Notes: a model not told the origin generated them from the letters alone. A stretch of 64,000 nucleotides of DNA from Anaerocolumna xylanovorans DSM 12503 (GCF_900143645.1 NZ_FRFD01000017.1:42778-106777), one strand, 5' to 3'; positions 1 through 9,197 are shown, counted from the first letter of the stretch. Numbers and translations are program-made.

Positions 1-908
1 TTAACGCTCTGTCTGAACCTGGCAGCCATAGGATAACCGTAGGTATACCAGGCAACATGTTTACGCATCTCCCTGATACCGATATATTCCCCCTTATATT
101 GTACGGCCAGCTTTCCATGATACAGCATCATATCTACCGCTTCCTTTAAGGAAGGTTTTGGAGACAATGTATTATTATTCATGTATTCCTTAATTTGCTT
201 AAATATCCAGGGGTTTCCCTGGGCTCCTCTTGCTATCATGACAGCATCGCAGCCAGTTTCTTTTTGTATCCGGATGGCATCCTCCGGTGAAGATACATCT
301 CCATTTCCGATTACCGGTATAGCTACGGCTTCTTTTACCTTTCGGATAATTTCCCAGTCAGCCTTACCGCTGTAATATTGCTCTCTGGTTCTCCCATGAA
401 CAGCTATGGCAGCGGCACCGTTTGCCTCTGCAATCTTTGCCACCTCTGCGGCATTTACTTCTGCTTCATTAAACCCACGTCTGATTTTTACAGTAACCGG
501 CTTATTAATTGCCCTGGACACAGCGTATACAATCTCTCCAATCAACTTAGGTTCCCGCATAAGCGCAGAGCCTTCTCCGTTATTTACTACCTTGGGGACA
601 GGACAGCCCATATTGATATCCAATATATCAAAATTCCTGTGCTCAATTTTCCTGGCAGTCTCACTTAAAATAGCCGGGTCCCTCCCAAATAACTGCAAAG
701 CCACCGGTCGCTCCTCTTCCTTTACAAGAAGAAGCTCCTCTGTATTTTTATTATGATATTGTATACCCTTTGCACTGACCATTTCCGTATAGATCAAATC
801 GGCTCCCTGTTCCTTGCAAAGCAGACGAAAGGGTAAATCCGTTACCCCGGCCATTGGCCCAAGTACCAGATTCCCCCCTATCTCAACATTTCCTATTTTA
901 AAACCCAT
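1..908 (-). CDS. dusB: tRNA-dihydrouridine synthase, C-terminus cut by window edge
   Basis: FMN-dependent enzyme that reduces specific uridines of tRNA to dihydrouridine. The N-terminus (MGFKIGNVEIGG, then GPMAGVTD) is typical of the Dus TIM barrel. The catalytic cysteine sits in NMGCPVPKV near residue 100, followed by VKIRRG, a GNGDV phosphate-binding segment and ARGAQGNPWIF. The 302 visible codons are open to the left edge, so the small C-terminal helical domain is incomplete. It starts 10 nt after coaX, in the coaX-dus order common in clostridia, and is probably co-transcribed with it. The family is certain; dusB rather than another Dus paralogue is inferred from context. Confidence 0.93.
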   Translation of the reverse strand, partial: MGFKIGNVEIGGNLVLGPMAGVTDLPFRLLCKEQGADLIYTEMVSAKGIQYHNKNTEELLLVKEEERPVALQLFGRDPAILSETARKIEHRNFDILDINMGCPVPKVVNNGEGSALMREPKLIGEIVYAVSRAINKPVTVKIRRGFNEAEVNAAEVAKIAEANGAAAIAVHGRTREQYYSGKADWEIIRKVKEAVAIPVIGNGDVSSPEDAIRIQKETGCDAVMIARGAQGNPWIFKQIKEYMNNNTLSPKPSLKEAVDMMLYHGKLAVQYKGEYIGIREMRKHVAWYTYGYPMAARFRQSV

Positions 909-918
909 CGTAACCCCT

Positions 919-1689
919 TTACCTTTTATTTTTACTGTAAATAATCCGAAGTCCTTTTAAAGTAAGCTGGGGGTCGTAAACATGAATATCCTCTGTGGAA
1001 TCGGCGATTATCTTTCCCAAACCTCCTGTTGCAATTACTTTGATATTCGGTATCTTGGATTCCTCCATGATTTTGCGGATGATATATTCAGTCTGACCGA
1101 TATAACCGTATACCAACCCTGCCTGCATACTGGATATCGTATCTGTTGCCAGAATGGATTCCGGCTTTCTGATCTCGATTTTCGGCAGTTTGGCCGTTTC
1201 GTTCCAAAGTGCATCCGCACAAATACGTATGCCTGTGCTTGTGATACCGGCAAGAAAAGTCCCATCTTCTGATATCAGGTCATAGGTAGTTGCCGTTCCA
1301 AAATCAATAACAATTAAAGGACCGCCGTAAATATCATAAGCAGCCACCGCATCTACTACACGGTCAGCACCGACTTCCTTGGGGTTGGCAACATTTATCT
1401 TAATGCCGGTCTTGGTACCGATGCCAACCTCCATGGGATTTCTTTTGAGATATTTCACAATACCGTTTTTTAGGGAGTGCATAATACCAGGTACCACACT
1501 GGCTATAATAACCGCCTCCACCTCTGATGGTGCAATCCCTCTATAATTTAACAATTCACATATGGTAAGGCCATATTCATCCGAGGTTCTTTGAAGCTTG
1601 GTCGTAATACGAAAACTCCCGGCCAATTCCTCTTCCCTAAATACTCCACAAGTTATATTGGTATTCCCTACATCTATTACTAATAACAT
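919..1689 (-). CDS. coaX: Type III pantothenate kinase
   Basis: Phosphorylates pantothenate in the first step of coenzyme A synthesis. At 256 aa it has the normal CoaX length and ASKHA-fold motifs: DVGNTNITCGVF at the N-terminus (phosphate 1 loop), GADRVVDAVAAY mid-protein (base and substrate binding) and IDFGTATTYDL (phosphate 2 loop). TGGLG near the C-terminus completes the ATP site. No coaA-type gene is visible here. It lies between a small hypothetical gene and dusB on the same strand with short gaps and is probably part of a birA-to-dusB transcription unit, grouping two cofactor genes. Confidence 0.95.
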   Translation of the reverse strand: MLLVIDVGNTNITCGVFREEELAGSFRITTKLQRTSDEYGLTICELLNYRGIAPSEVEAVIIASVVPGIMHSLKNGIVKYLKRNPMEVGIGTKTGIKINVANPKEVGADRVVDAVAAYDIYGGPLIVIDFGTATTYDLISEDGTFLAGITSTGIRICADALWNETAKLPKIEIRKPESILATDTISSMQAGLVYGYIGQTEYIIRKIMEESKIPNIKVIATGGLGKIIADSTEDIHVYDPQLTLKGLRIIYSKNKR

Positions 1690-1737
1690 ACAAACTCCTT
1701 TCCTGCCAGCTAATGCAATCTATAATTGTTCTCTGAT

Positions 1738-2085
1738 TTAATAGGATATTTCTTCTCCCAGAAAAAACACCTTATAAAATAGTTCCAGAGATTCTAACAA
1801 TTCCTCTTTGCTTCTCTGCAGTTCCTTTATCTTTAGAACGCTTCCGATTTCATCAAACAGAATATCTCCTTCATCGCTGCTTACATTAAATAAAAGGGTT
1901 CCTTCTTCATCAAATTCCAGAGTCAGGACTCCTCCCACATCCTCTGTAAAAAGAACACACATAATCTTTAGTTCTTCCTTAATACTCTCCGGCAAACTGT
2001 CAAAATCCCCACTTAAATAATACTTTTGTTCATAGGCACTGCTTGCACATAAAATAATATTCTCCTGATACATAAAAATAGCCAT
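1738..2085 (-). CDS. Small acidic protein of unknown function
   Basis: About 115 aa when started at MAIFMYQENIILC, which has an AGGA-type ribosome site six bases upstream. A longer frame to 2118 would overlap the preceding gene by 20 nt and has no better site. The sequence is rich in Glu, Asp and Leu, with a predicted beta-rich start and an amphipathic C-terminal helix (KIKELQRSKEELLESLELF). There is no signal peptide or membrane segment. I do not recognise the family. Placement between a LiaF-like membrane protein and coaX suggests co-transcription but does not reveal the role. Confidence 0.75.
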   Translation of the reverse strand: MAIFMYQENIILCASSAYEQKYYLSGDFDSLPESIKEELKIMCVLFTEDVGGVLTLEFDEEGTLLFNVSSDEGDILFDEIGSVLKIKELQRSKEELLESLELFYKVFFLGEEISY

Positions 2086-2098
2086 GTCCCTTCCTGTC

Positions 2099-2770
2099 TT
2101 ATCTGATTTCAATTCCACCCATTAAACATGTTCCGCGTATATACACCGTAAATATGCTTTCTTTTCTGTTAGCAGAACCGTTTATCCTGCTCTCTACTCC
2201 TCCCATAATGGGAACACAGCTTACGGATACCTGCACACCGGAAGGCAGAAAGATATCAATGGAACCCATAATACAAATTACGTCAATCACAATATCTCTG
2301 GTGATTACCGCATTCCGTAAATCCAGCTCTATTCCTCCCAAAATGGCGGTAATCTCCCCTCCAGTGAATTCTTCCGTACATTGGACATTATGTGAAGACA
2401 AAATACTGGTATAATTCTTCTTCCCGGAACCTGTCCTACTTGATCTCATATCCACATTCTCCGCGTTGCTGTTTGGAGGCACATCTTCTGTAAAGCCTTC
2501 CTCCGAATAGCTCTCTCTGTAGAACTCTTCTTTCGCAGTATATTCTCCGGCACGGCTTTCATCTGACTTATCCTCAATGGTGTTATTCTGGTCCTTCTCT
2601 TCCTGCCTGCCTTTTAAAATAATCACAACGCCGAAAAGTATCAATATGAACGAAATAAGAAGTCCCTTAACTGCACCTTCTCTTAGTATTCCCAGGTTGG
2701 AACCAATCCACATAAGCCCAAACCCAAGAAAAAAGACTCCCCATAAAAATTTTGATGTTGTATTCTTCAT
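2099..2770 (-). CDS. LiaF-like membrane protein with cell-envelope-response domain
   Basis: 223 aa. Residues about 8-25 and 33-52 form two membrane helices (FLWGVFFLGFGLMWIG; LLISFILILFGVVIIL). A polar, Glu/Ser-rich linker of about 80 residues follows. The C-terminal 85 residues carry the repeated beta pattern AILGGIELDL, CIMGSIDIF, PIMGGVESRI and CLMGGIEIR, typical of LiaF-C / DUF2154 domains. LiaF in Bacillus is a negative regulator of the LiaRS envelope-stress system. No liaR or liaS lies next to this copy, so an envelope-stress role is only inferred. Confidence 0.8.
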   Translation of the reverse strand: MKNTTSKFLWGVFFLGFGLMWIGSNLGILREGAVKGLLISFILILFGVVIILKGRQEEKDQNNTIEDKSDESRAGEYTAKEEFYRESYSEEGFTEDVPPNSNAENVDMRSSRTGSGKKNYTSILSSHNVQCTEEFTGGEITAILGGIELDLRNAVITRDIVIDVICIMGSIDIFLPSGVQVSVSCVPIMGGVESRINGSANRKESIFTVYIRGTCLMGGIEIR

Positions 2771-3051
2771 ATATAAAACCCCTTTACCTTCTGAACTTCC
2801 ATATAATAATGCCCGGGAGTTCTTCCCTATATCATATATAAAAATTCAAAATAATTCAAGAAAAAACTTATGACAGGGCAGGACAAATGCATGAAGGATG
2901 TCTTTGGTAATGCACAGCAGAATTCGAATCAAAAAAACTTCCCTCTAAAACCGGAAGCTCCTTTTGATATCCCTAATATTTCTGTTCCTAAATCAGTGTT
3001 TTTGAAATGCCTGTGCCGCAAAAACAGCGCTGGTGCCAGCCGAATAATACT

Positions 3052-3879
3052 TTATACATATCCAAAGATACCCCTGACAGATACTTCCCCGGAAACAACC
3101 GTGGTTATCTCCTTTTCTTTTGTCTCCACCAAAAGCGCTCCCTGCTCGTTAATTCCAAGGGCTGTACCTGCGTACTCTCCTTCTTTTGCTAATACACGTA
3201 CCTGCTTTCCTCTATTTATCAGATACTTTTCATATTCCGCTTTCAATTGTGTCAAATCGCCCTGCTCTGTAAATTCTTCATAATACTTTTCCAGGCTATT
3301 GCAGATTTCTGCAATTAACAGGCTGCGGTTAATATCTTTTCCCTTTTCAAGGGACAGGGAAGTGGCACTAGAGCTTAACTCTTCGGGAAAATCCTTCCTG
3401 TTGGCGTTAATCCCAATACCCAGGATTATATTTGGTTCTTCGCTTAAAAGTCCCGTAGCCTCCGTTAATATACCACATGTCTTTTTCCCGCTTATCACAA
3501 TGTCATTAGGCCATTTGATAAAGGAATCAAGGCCGCTCACCCTGCGTATGGTGTCATTAACAGCTATCGCTGCTACCAATGTTAACATGGGACAGCTTTC
3601 TGCAGGCAGTTTGGGCCTTAGAATAAAGGACATCCAGATACCGCCCCGTTTAGGCGAGCTCCAGTCCCTTCCCAGTCTTCCTCTTCCGCTTGTTTGTTCC
3701 TCTGCGAGGATAAGCAGGCCATGCCTGGCTTTCTCCTCTGTTTCCCCTTTTATCAGTCTTTTTGCCTGTGTATTGGTGGAATCAAGCTGTTCAAAAAGGA
3801 GTATCTTTCTTCCCAGGCTCTTGGTTTTTAGCATTTCTTCCAGATAGGCTGTATCTATCTTATCTTCTTCCATTCCCAT
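3052..3879 (-). CDS. birA: Biotin-[acetyl-CoA-carboxylase] ligase without DNA-binding domain
   Basis: Makes biotinyl-AMP and transfers biotin to the lysine of biotin carrier proteins. Visible motifs are the entry strand QLDSTNTQAKRL, the biotinyl-AMP loop SGRGRLGRDW, KWPNDIV and GIGINAN. The C-terminal beta-barrel (TALGINEQGALLVET) is present. The protein begins only about 35 residues before the ligase core, so the N-terminal winged helix found in bifunctional BirA of many Firmicutes is absent. It should therefore not act as the biotin repressor. First gene of a minus-strand run ending with coaX and dusB. Confidence 0.93.
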   Translation of the reverse strand: MGMEEDKIDTAYLEEMLKTKSLGRKILLFEQLDSTNTQAKRLIKGETEEKARHGLLILAEEQTSGRGRLGRDWSSPKRGGIWMSFILRPKLPAESCPMLTLVAAIAVNDTIRRVSGLDSFIKWPNDIVISGKKTCGILTEATGLLSEEPNIILGIGINANRKDFPEELSSSATSLSLEKGKDINRSLLIAEICNSLEKYYEEFTEQGDLTQLKAEYEKYLINRGKQVRVLAKEGEYAGTALGINEQGALLVETKEKEITTVVSGEVSVRGIFGYV

Positions 3880-3920
3880 ACTTCATCTCTATCTTTCTTA
3901 AATTTGCGGCAGCTTTCCTC

Positions 3921-4208
3921 CTAAAACTGGAATAGGAGAAAGGCAGACATCAAGTAAACAAATGCACCTACAACAAAAAATCCAATGCTCGCCTTATTGT
4001 TATGGTCCTTTACCCTTTTCACTCCGTTTAATACATTAACGGTACCGGCAAGCAGTAATACACTTATCAGAATACCATAATTCTTCGGATGCAGAAAATA
4101 TATCACCGCAAGTATCACCGTGAGAATCCCGATTACTACATTTATAATGTCCAGAATAAGCTTTTGTTCCTTTATTATTCTAATCAAATTTTGCATATTA
4201 ATAGCCAT
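3921..4208 (-). CDS. Small membrane protein of unknown function
   Basis: 95 aa from the start MAINMQNLIRII, which has an AGGA site five bases upstream. A longer open frame to 4316 reads through a repeat element and is not believable as protein. The sequence shows about three hydrophobic helices (INVVIGILTVILAVIYFL; GILISVLLLAGTVNVL; IGFFVVGAFVYLMSAFLLF) with a short basic loop (GVKRVKDHNNKAS) between the second and third. I cannot assign a family. It is preceded by the densest cluster of the dispersed A/B repeat. Confidence 0.7.
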   Translation of the reverse strand: MAINMQNLIRIIKEQKLILDIINVVIGILTVILAVIYFLHPKNYGILISVLLLAGTVNVLNGVKRVKDHNNKASIGFFVVGAFVYLMSAFLLFQF

Positions 4209-4253
4209 GCCTTTCCTGTATCTGCAAACTTTGGGCCGCAGGCATAAATTTGC

Positions 4254-4425
4254 GTGTGAAAATTTATTTTTCACACTAACACCCATGCATGCCACATCTG
4301 CTTGCAGATGCGGCACTGCTTAAATGAAAAGTGTGAAATGTCTTTTATTTCACACTAATCCCCATGCATATCGCAAGCTCGCTTGCGATACTGCCCAAAT
4401 AATAGACTATCCGGTTTTAGGATAA
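4254..4425 (-). repeat. Tandem composite repeat (A-B-A-B) upstream of small membrane gene
   Basis: On the plus strand, hairpin A (GTGTGAAAA...TTTTTCACAC, 4254-4276) is followed by hairpin B (ACCCATGCATGCC...ACTGCTTAAAT, about 4281-4325). A second A copy (4331-4355) and a second B copy follow (CCCATGCATATCGCAAGC, then GCTTGCGATACTGCCCAAATAA, 4361-4402). A diverged stem TATCC...GGATA ends the array. This is the only tandem copy seen. The same two modules recur at seven other intergenic sites in the window. Read towards the downstream gene, the order is link, hairpin B, then ATGCATGGG. Confidence 0.85.
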
Positions 4426-4569
4426 TCCTTCCTTTCTTATCATATAGAATGGCTGTCCCCCCGTCAAGTAGCAATTTAACCTTCCAGCAGCAAAACAGAT
4501 TGCAGGTATCCTCTTTTATCCACTGCCAACGTGGGAAAGATATTTTTTAAAATTAACGATAATCGTACT

Positions 4570-4655
4570 AAAAAAATTACCTGCCGGCGGCTTATTATGA
4601 ACTCCGGAATCTTTATACAGATTCCAGCATCCGAATCATAGCCGGCTGGCAGGCA
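4570..4655 (-). terminator. Branched intrinsic terminator after argF
   Basis: On the minus strand a 12-13 bp outer stem (CCTGCCAGCCGGC with GCCGCCGGCAGG) encloses an inner stem GGAATCT/AGATTCC, followed by TAATTTTTTTA. It starts about 20 nt after the argF stop codon. The bulky branched shape is larger than a usual terminator. Confidence 0.8.
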
Positions 4656-4671
4656 AGTTTATGTTGTAACT

Positions 4672-5610
4672 TTATATATTTCCCAGGGTAGCTACCATTA
4701 CTGCTTTTATGGTATGCATCCTGTTCTCCGCTTCATCAAATATCACGTCTGCATGGGCCTCAAAGACATCTTCTGTCACTTCGTAACCTTTAACTGCAGG
4801 CAGACAATGAAGGAATATGGTATTTTCTTTTCCTATCTTATTCATAAGCTCTGCATTTACCTGATAGGGCTTTAACAACGCTATCCGTTCACCGGCTAAT
4901 GCTTCTTCTCCCATGGAGCACCAGACATCCGTATACACGGCGTCTGCTCCCGTAACATCTTTTATGGAGTCTGTGACGGTAACTGTTCCTCCGGAGATCT
5001 TATTATACTCCCGGCACTCGGCAACAAGCTTTTCATCCGCCCATAATACTTTGGGAGATAATATGGTAAAATGAAGTCCCATCTTGGCACTGCCTATCAT
5101 AAGGCTGTTTGCCATATTGTTACGGCCATCTCCAACATAGACCAGATGAAGCCCTTTTAAAGTACCAAACTGTTCCTTTAAAGTAAGAAAATCAGCTAAA
5201 ATTTGTGTAGGATGGTCAAGGTCCGTTAAGCCGTTCCATACCGGAACCCCACTATACTGTGCAAGCTTTTCTACGGTTTCCTGTTTAAAGCCGCGAAATT
5301 CAATCCCATCAAACATTCTTCCTAATACCCTGGCCGTATCCTCAACACTTTCCTTGTGTCCCAACTGGATATCATCCTTTCCCAGGTACTCCGGATATCC
5401 TCCTTCATCATTACATCCCACGGTAAAGGCGCACCTTGTTCTGGTAGAGGGCTTTTCAAAAATCAGTGCGATATTTTTTCCTTTAAGGCTGTTACCGGTA
5501 ATTCCCTGCTTCTTTTTCTGTTTTAAATCCTTTGCCAGGTCAATCAGATATTCAATTTCTTCCGGTGTATAATCTTTTAAGGTTAGAAAACTGCGTCCTT
5601 TTAAATTCAT
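4672..5610 (-). CDS. argF: Ornithine carbamoyltransferase
   Basis: Condenses ornithine and carbamoyl phosphate to citrulline in arginine synthesis. 312 aa, normal length. Motifs: carbamoyl-phosphate loop FEKPSTRTRCAF near residue 53, DHPTQILADFLTL, VGDGRNNMANS, and the C-terminal HCLPAVKGYEV, whose cysteine binds ornithine. No other arginine gene is adjacent. The start codon lies only about 10 nt from a copy of the dispersed hairpin repeat. No classical AGGAGG is present; the only candidate ribosome site is GGG in ATGGGTATAAAG. No arginine-repressor site was recognised. Confidence 0.96.
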   Translation of the reverse strand: MNLKGRSFLTLKDYTPEEIEYLIDLAKDLKQKKKQGITGNSLKGKNIALIFEKPSTRTRCAFTVGCNDEGGYPEYLGKDDIQLGHKESVEDTARVLGRMFDGIEFRGFKQETVEKLAQYSGVPVWNGLTDLDHPTQILADFLTLKEQFGTLKGLHLVYVGDGRNNMANSLMIGSAKMGLHFTILSPKVLWADEKLVAECREYNKISGGTVTVTDSIKDVTGADAVYTDVWCSMGEEALAGERIALLKPYQVNAELMNKIGKENTIFLHCLPAVKGYEVTEDVFEAHADVIFDEAENRMHTIKAVMVATLGNI

Positions 5611-5613
5611 ACT

Positions 5614-5719
5614 TTATACCCATTGAATATCGCAGGCATACCTGCGATACTGCCACAAATAAAAATGAGTGAAAGAATCTAAACGTGGCATCCTTTCATT
5701 TTTAAATTTTCTTTCACTC
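5614..5719 (-). repeat. Composite repeat, argF leader copy
   Basis: Hairpin B has perfect 8-nt arms ATCGCAGG/CCTGCGAT (5629-5648), followed on the plus strand by ACTGCCACAAATAAAAA. Hairpin A uses GAGTGAAAG (5666-5674) and CTTTCACTC (5711-5719). The B end CCCATTGAATATCGC lies next to the argF start, so in the mRNA the stem directly precedes the ribosome site. The sequence of A differs from other copies but pairs perfectly. Confidence 0.85.
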
Positions 5720-5840
5720 TTGTCTCTTTTTTGCTATTTTATGGTACACGGTTATGTTTATTTATACATATTATCTTATTTTTATTCATATGTCAAGGAG
5801 AATTCCCGTAGTTATTACAGCAAAAAGCTGGTTATCTTAA

Positions 5841-7031
5841 TCAACTTAAGATAACCAGCTTAATAATAAGTGTTTGAAACAAAGGAATTTCAAAATTCTT
5901 TTTCTGACTCCGTTCATAATTCGTCCGTATGCGGTTTATGAACTCCTCTTCTGTATAAACAGCAAATTTTGATACATGCAGAGTTTTAGCCGCCAGTTCT
6001 AAAAGACTGATGTATAGCTCTTCATAAGTCCAGTCCTTTGGAAGCTTTAAGCTTGCCGCCAGGTTCTGACAGACTCCCTCCAGGAATCGTCTTGTATAAA
6101 CCTCCGGATTACCGTAATCCAGCCTGTAATATTCTAACAATGCCATCTTTACCGCTTCGTTTAAGTGTATAAACCGTTTTATACATTCCTCTTCCAAAAG
6201 ATGGATGTCCAAATAATAGATTTTTCCGTTTAAGGATTTTAGACAACGCAGACCGTCAAAATACCCAAGGTCAATATTTCTCTTACTCTTTTCCGTATTA
6301 AATTCCAATATTCCGCCCAATTGAATTCTGGGTGATATCTGAGTGATATGAACATCTTCCGGGATCTTAACATACTTTTGCAAACCTATTCCAAATATAC
6401 GTACAACGAGAATATCCTTGTAGCCTCTGTTCACCAGCATGTCCACGGGCACATTATTAAACATGCCGCCGTCTAAGTATCTTTGCCCATTCATCTTTTC
6501 ATTTTTAAAAGCCGGCAGCAGGGCACTGGCCAGAAGATAATCCTTTAAGCTGTCCTCCCCAAGTTCCTGTGCGGTTATTTCCAGTTCTTTTAATTTGTTC
6601 ACATGAAATGTTCCGAAAACAAATTCAATTGGAGAGTTTTTAATCTTCTCCTCATCTATTTTCTCTTGCAGCAGTTCTTTTAAAGGCGTTATATCAATCC
6701 CTTTTTCTGTGATGACCCGGTTGGTATCCTTTGTTAAGGATCTCAAATCCAGGTTTTTGATATCCTTCTTTATAAGGTACTGCATCTGCTGATCATTGAC
6801 ATTCATAATATCGGAGTATGTAATGTTCTTCCAGAGCTCTTCCGCTGCTTCATAATTCCCCATACACATTAAAGCCCCGTTTAAAGCTCCTACGGATACT
6901 CCCGATACCCCTTTTATTTTAACGTTACATTCTAAAAGAGCCTTCCAGACACCAATCTGGTAGGCTCCTTTCGCTCCGCCGCCTTCGAGAACAATTCCAT
7001 ATTCCTTGTCAAAGTCAAACGCTTTTACCAT
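5841..7031 (-). CDS. Patatin-like phospholipase family protein
   Basis: Probable serine acyl hydrolase of the patatin/RssA group. 396 aa. The oxyanion loop is LEGGGAKGAYQIG near residue 17, the nucleophile elbow is GVSVGALNG (G-x-S-x-G) near residue 45, and the catalytic aspartate is in DGGMFNNVPVD near residue 187. These three elements make the family firm. About 150 C-terminal residues beyond the patatin core are helical and not assigned. No signal peptide, so a cytoplasmic or membrane-face enzyme is expected. Lies between argF and an LTA-synthase-like gene, each separated by composite repeats or spacers. Confidence 0.88.
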   Translation of the reverse strand: MVKAFDFDKEYGIVLEGGGAKGAYQIGVWKALLECNVKIKGVSGVSVGALNGALMCMGNYEAAEELWKNITYSDIMNVNDQQMQYLIKKDIKNLDLRSLTKDTNRVITEKGIDITPLKELLQEKIDEEKIKNSPIEFVFGTFHVNKLKELEITAQELGEDSLKDYLLASALLPAFKNEKMNGQRYLDGGMFNNVPVDMLVNRGYKDILVVRIFGIGLQKYVKIPEDVHITQISPRIQLGGILEFNTEKSKRNIDLGYFDGLRCLKSLNGKIYYLDIHLLEEECIKRFIHLNEAVKMALLEYYRLDYGNPEVYTRRFLEGVCQNLAASLKLPKDWTYEELYISLLELAAKTLHVSKFAVYTEEEFINRIRTNYERSQKKNFEIPLFQTLIIKLVILS

Positions 7032-7041
7032 GTTTTACATT

Positions 7042-7139
7042 AGCTCCCATGCATATCACAGGCTTACCAGCAGATTGCAAGCAATCTGCTATACTGCCCA
7101 AATAAGAAGTTTCAAAAATACATCGTATTTTTCACACTT
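7042..7139 (-). repeat. Composite repeat, patatin leader copy
   Basis: Plus strand begins GCTCCCATGCATATCACAGG, with an extended palindrome AGCAGATTGC/GCAATCTGCT inside hairpin B, then ATACTGCCCAAATAA at 7091-7105. Hairpin A follows (GTTTCAAAAATAC...GTATTTTTCACAC). In the mRNA the end ATGGGAGC lies 12 nt before the patatin start and is its only purine-rich ribosome-site candidate. Confidence 0.85.
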
Positions 7140-7198
7140 TTCTGCGATTATTAGATAGGTTTACGAGGTTATTCTATATGTTTGTGGCGATGTTTAAT

Positions 7199-9076
7199 TT
7201 ATTTACTTTCTTCTTCCTTTTCCGTTGTGGTTCTGTGTACATAATTCTTTATTAAATCCTGATTCAGTATTTCCTCGGAAGTCTTCTTTATTGTAATTGC
7301 CCGGTTATAATCCTCTTCATACTGGAAGGCATCTAAAGGTGTATCCGTTTTGATATCCCATGCCCTGCTTCCGTCAAAAACACCTTCCCTGGAGATTTCA
7401 AACATTGTATTATTATGGATAAAAGAACCTCTGAATAAATATGCCGTAAAGGCTACAAATCCATCCTTTGCATTGCATAAATCCTGCCCAAGCACATAGG
7501 GCTGGTTAAACTTAAGCCCCATAATGTTTGCAATAGTCGGAAGGAAATCTATCTGACCTCCGGTAGTGTGTATGGTTTCTTCTACACCGCTGCCGGGAAC
7601 GTGTATCATAAGAGGTATACGAAGCATCTCGTCGTAATCATAGGTTCTTCCAAGATATTTCTCCATCATCTCCTTATTATTGTCCATATTAAGGTTTAGT
7701 GCATGATGGTCACCATAAAGAGCGATGATTGTATTGTCATACAGCCCCGCACTCTTTAATTCCTGAATAAACTGGCCAAATGCTTCATCAAAATAGCGAA
7801 CCGTCTCTAAATAGGATCCGAACTTGGTACCCACGTCCTCTTCCTTTAGTTTTAAGGTAACATCTTTATCATCTATTACGAAAGGATGATGTGATGTGAG
7901 AGTAATGATAAAGCTGAAAAATGGCTGCTTTTCTTTTTGCAGGACTCCTATCGCCTGATGGAACATGGATTTATCGGAAATACCAAGGCCGATGATATCA
8001 CTCTGGTCCAGGTCTTCCATGCTGTAGAAATTTTGAAAGCCCTGTCCGGGATAAGCCGCTTCACGGTTCCAGAATTCTCCCTTGTAGCCGTGGATAGCAA
8101 ATGCATCATATCCCTTGTCCCTTAAGAGCCATGGAAGCCCGTCAAAGGTATTGTTCTGATACAGGGTATAGCACTCCCTGTCGATTACAGGATAAAGACT
8201 GTTTAAAGTAGAAAACTCTGCATCAACCGTATTTCCTTTTCCGATATTGGTATAATAACGGTCAAAATATAGAGTGTCCTGCTTTAAGAAAGCATTCAGG
8301 TTAGGAGTCAGGACTTGCCCGTTGTACTCTGCATTGATTACAAAATTCTGCAGGGCTTCCACCTGAATCAATATGAGGTTCTTGCCTTCCCCGATATTCT
8401 TATATTTCGGACCGCTGACCTGTGGTGTCACTTCCTTAACCGTATCCAGAACTTCCTGCTCCGGTACCTCTTCCGTTATCACACTTTCAGCAATTGCATT
8501 ATAAATATCATTTACGTGGTTGGAGAAAAACTCCACACTGTTTACTTTATCAATTGTTTTGCTGTCAAAAGGATTAACGACCAGCAGAACAAATATACTG
8601 ACAAAACCTATGGCAATGTATTTTAACTCTCTTTTACTGCTCCAGGCTGCCCTCTTAGTGTTATCCTTTAATAGCTTTTTAAAATAGTAATAGATAACAG
8701 GAATATCTGCAAACAGCAAAAAGCTTGCAGGTATCAGAGTTGCAATAAAACTATCCGGAACCGCAGCAACATTTTTCGCCTGCCACAATTGTTTTATGGA
8801 CACTGTCTGATTATAATAATTGTAATACATAGCATCCGCAAACATAAGAAGGCTTAAGAGGCTGTAAATAATTATGAATATAATATTTTTTCTTTTCAGC
8901 CTGCTCCTTATAAAGCTTAGGAATATAAGCCCCAATGCAGCGACACTGACCAAAACGAATACAATGTCAGAAACATCTACATCAATCAACTTATAATATA
9001 CAACCAGCTTTATTGCGAAAAACAATAAAATCATATAGGGAGACTTTATAATCTCCTTCACTTTTTCCACTTTCAT
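7199..9076 (-). CDS. LTA synthase family sulfatase-fold membrane protein
   Basis: Probable polyglycerolphosphate (lipoteichoic acid) synthase-type enzyme acting on the outer membrane face. 625 aa. The first ~170 residues contain about five membrane helices, followed by an extracytoplasmic sulfatase-type domain. ILIQVEALQNF opens the catalytic domain. The nucleophile threonine is in GKGNTVDAEFSTLNSLYP near residue 281, matching the Thr of LtaS. Later metal-site segments are ALYGDHHAL and a histidine in LTSHHPF. The substrate is inferred from the family; a phosphoethanolamine-transferase-like activity cannot be excluded. Confidence 0.88.
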   Translation of the reverse strand: MKVEKVKEIIKSPYMILLFFAIKLVVYYKLIDVDVSDIVFVLVSVAALGLIFLSFIRSRLKRKNIIFIIIYSLLSLLMFADAMYYNYYNQTVSIKQLWQAKNVAAVPDSFIATLIPASFLLFADIPVIYYYFKKLLKDNTKRAAWSSKRELKYIAIGFVSIFVLLVVNPFDSKTIDKVNSVEFFSNHVNDIYNAIAESVITEEVPEQEVLDTVKEVTPQVSGPKYKNIGEGKNLILIQVEALQNFVINAEYNGQVLTPNLNAFLKQDTLYFDRYYTNIGKGNTVDAEFSTLNSLYPVIDRECYTLYQNNTFDGLPWLLRDKGYDAFAIHGYKGEFWNREAAYPGQGFQNFYSMEDLDQSDIIGLGISDKSMFHQAIGVLQKEKQPFFSFIITLTSHHPFVIDDKDVTLKLKEEDVGTKFGSYLETVRYFDEAFGQFIQELKSAGLYDNTIIALYGDHHALNLNMDNNKEMMEKYLGRTYDYDEMLRIPLMIHVPGSGVEETIHTTGGQIDFLPTIANIMGLKFNQPYVLGQDLCNAKDGFVAFTAYLFRGSFIHNNTMFEISREGVFDGSRAWDIKTDTPLDAFQYEEDYNRAITIKKTSEEILNQDLIKNYVHRTTTEKEEESK

Positions 9077-9197
9077 CCTCTCCTTAACAGCAACCTTACA
9101 AATTATTTACGAATATTGACTCTAATTTATAATATCTCATTGCCAATTTTTTATCAAGAAGGGAATTCTTAAGTTTATCTTAACGATTTCAAAATTT

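Noticed and set aside
2870..3283. Open frame on the plus strand antisense to birA
   Set aside because: No ribosome site, composition unlike neighbours, and fully overlapped by the well-supported biotin ligase gene.
4209..4316. N-terminal extension of the small membrane protein
   Set aside because: It is a translation of the hairpin repeat; a good ribosome site exists at 4208.
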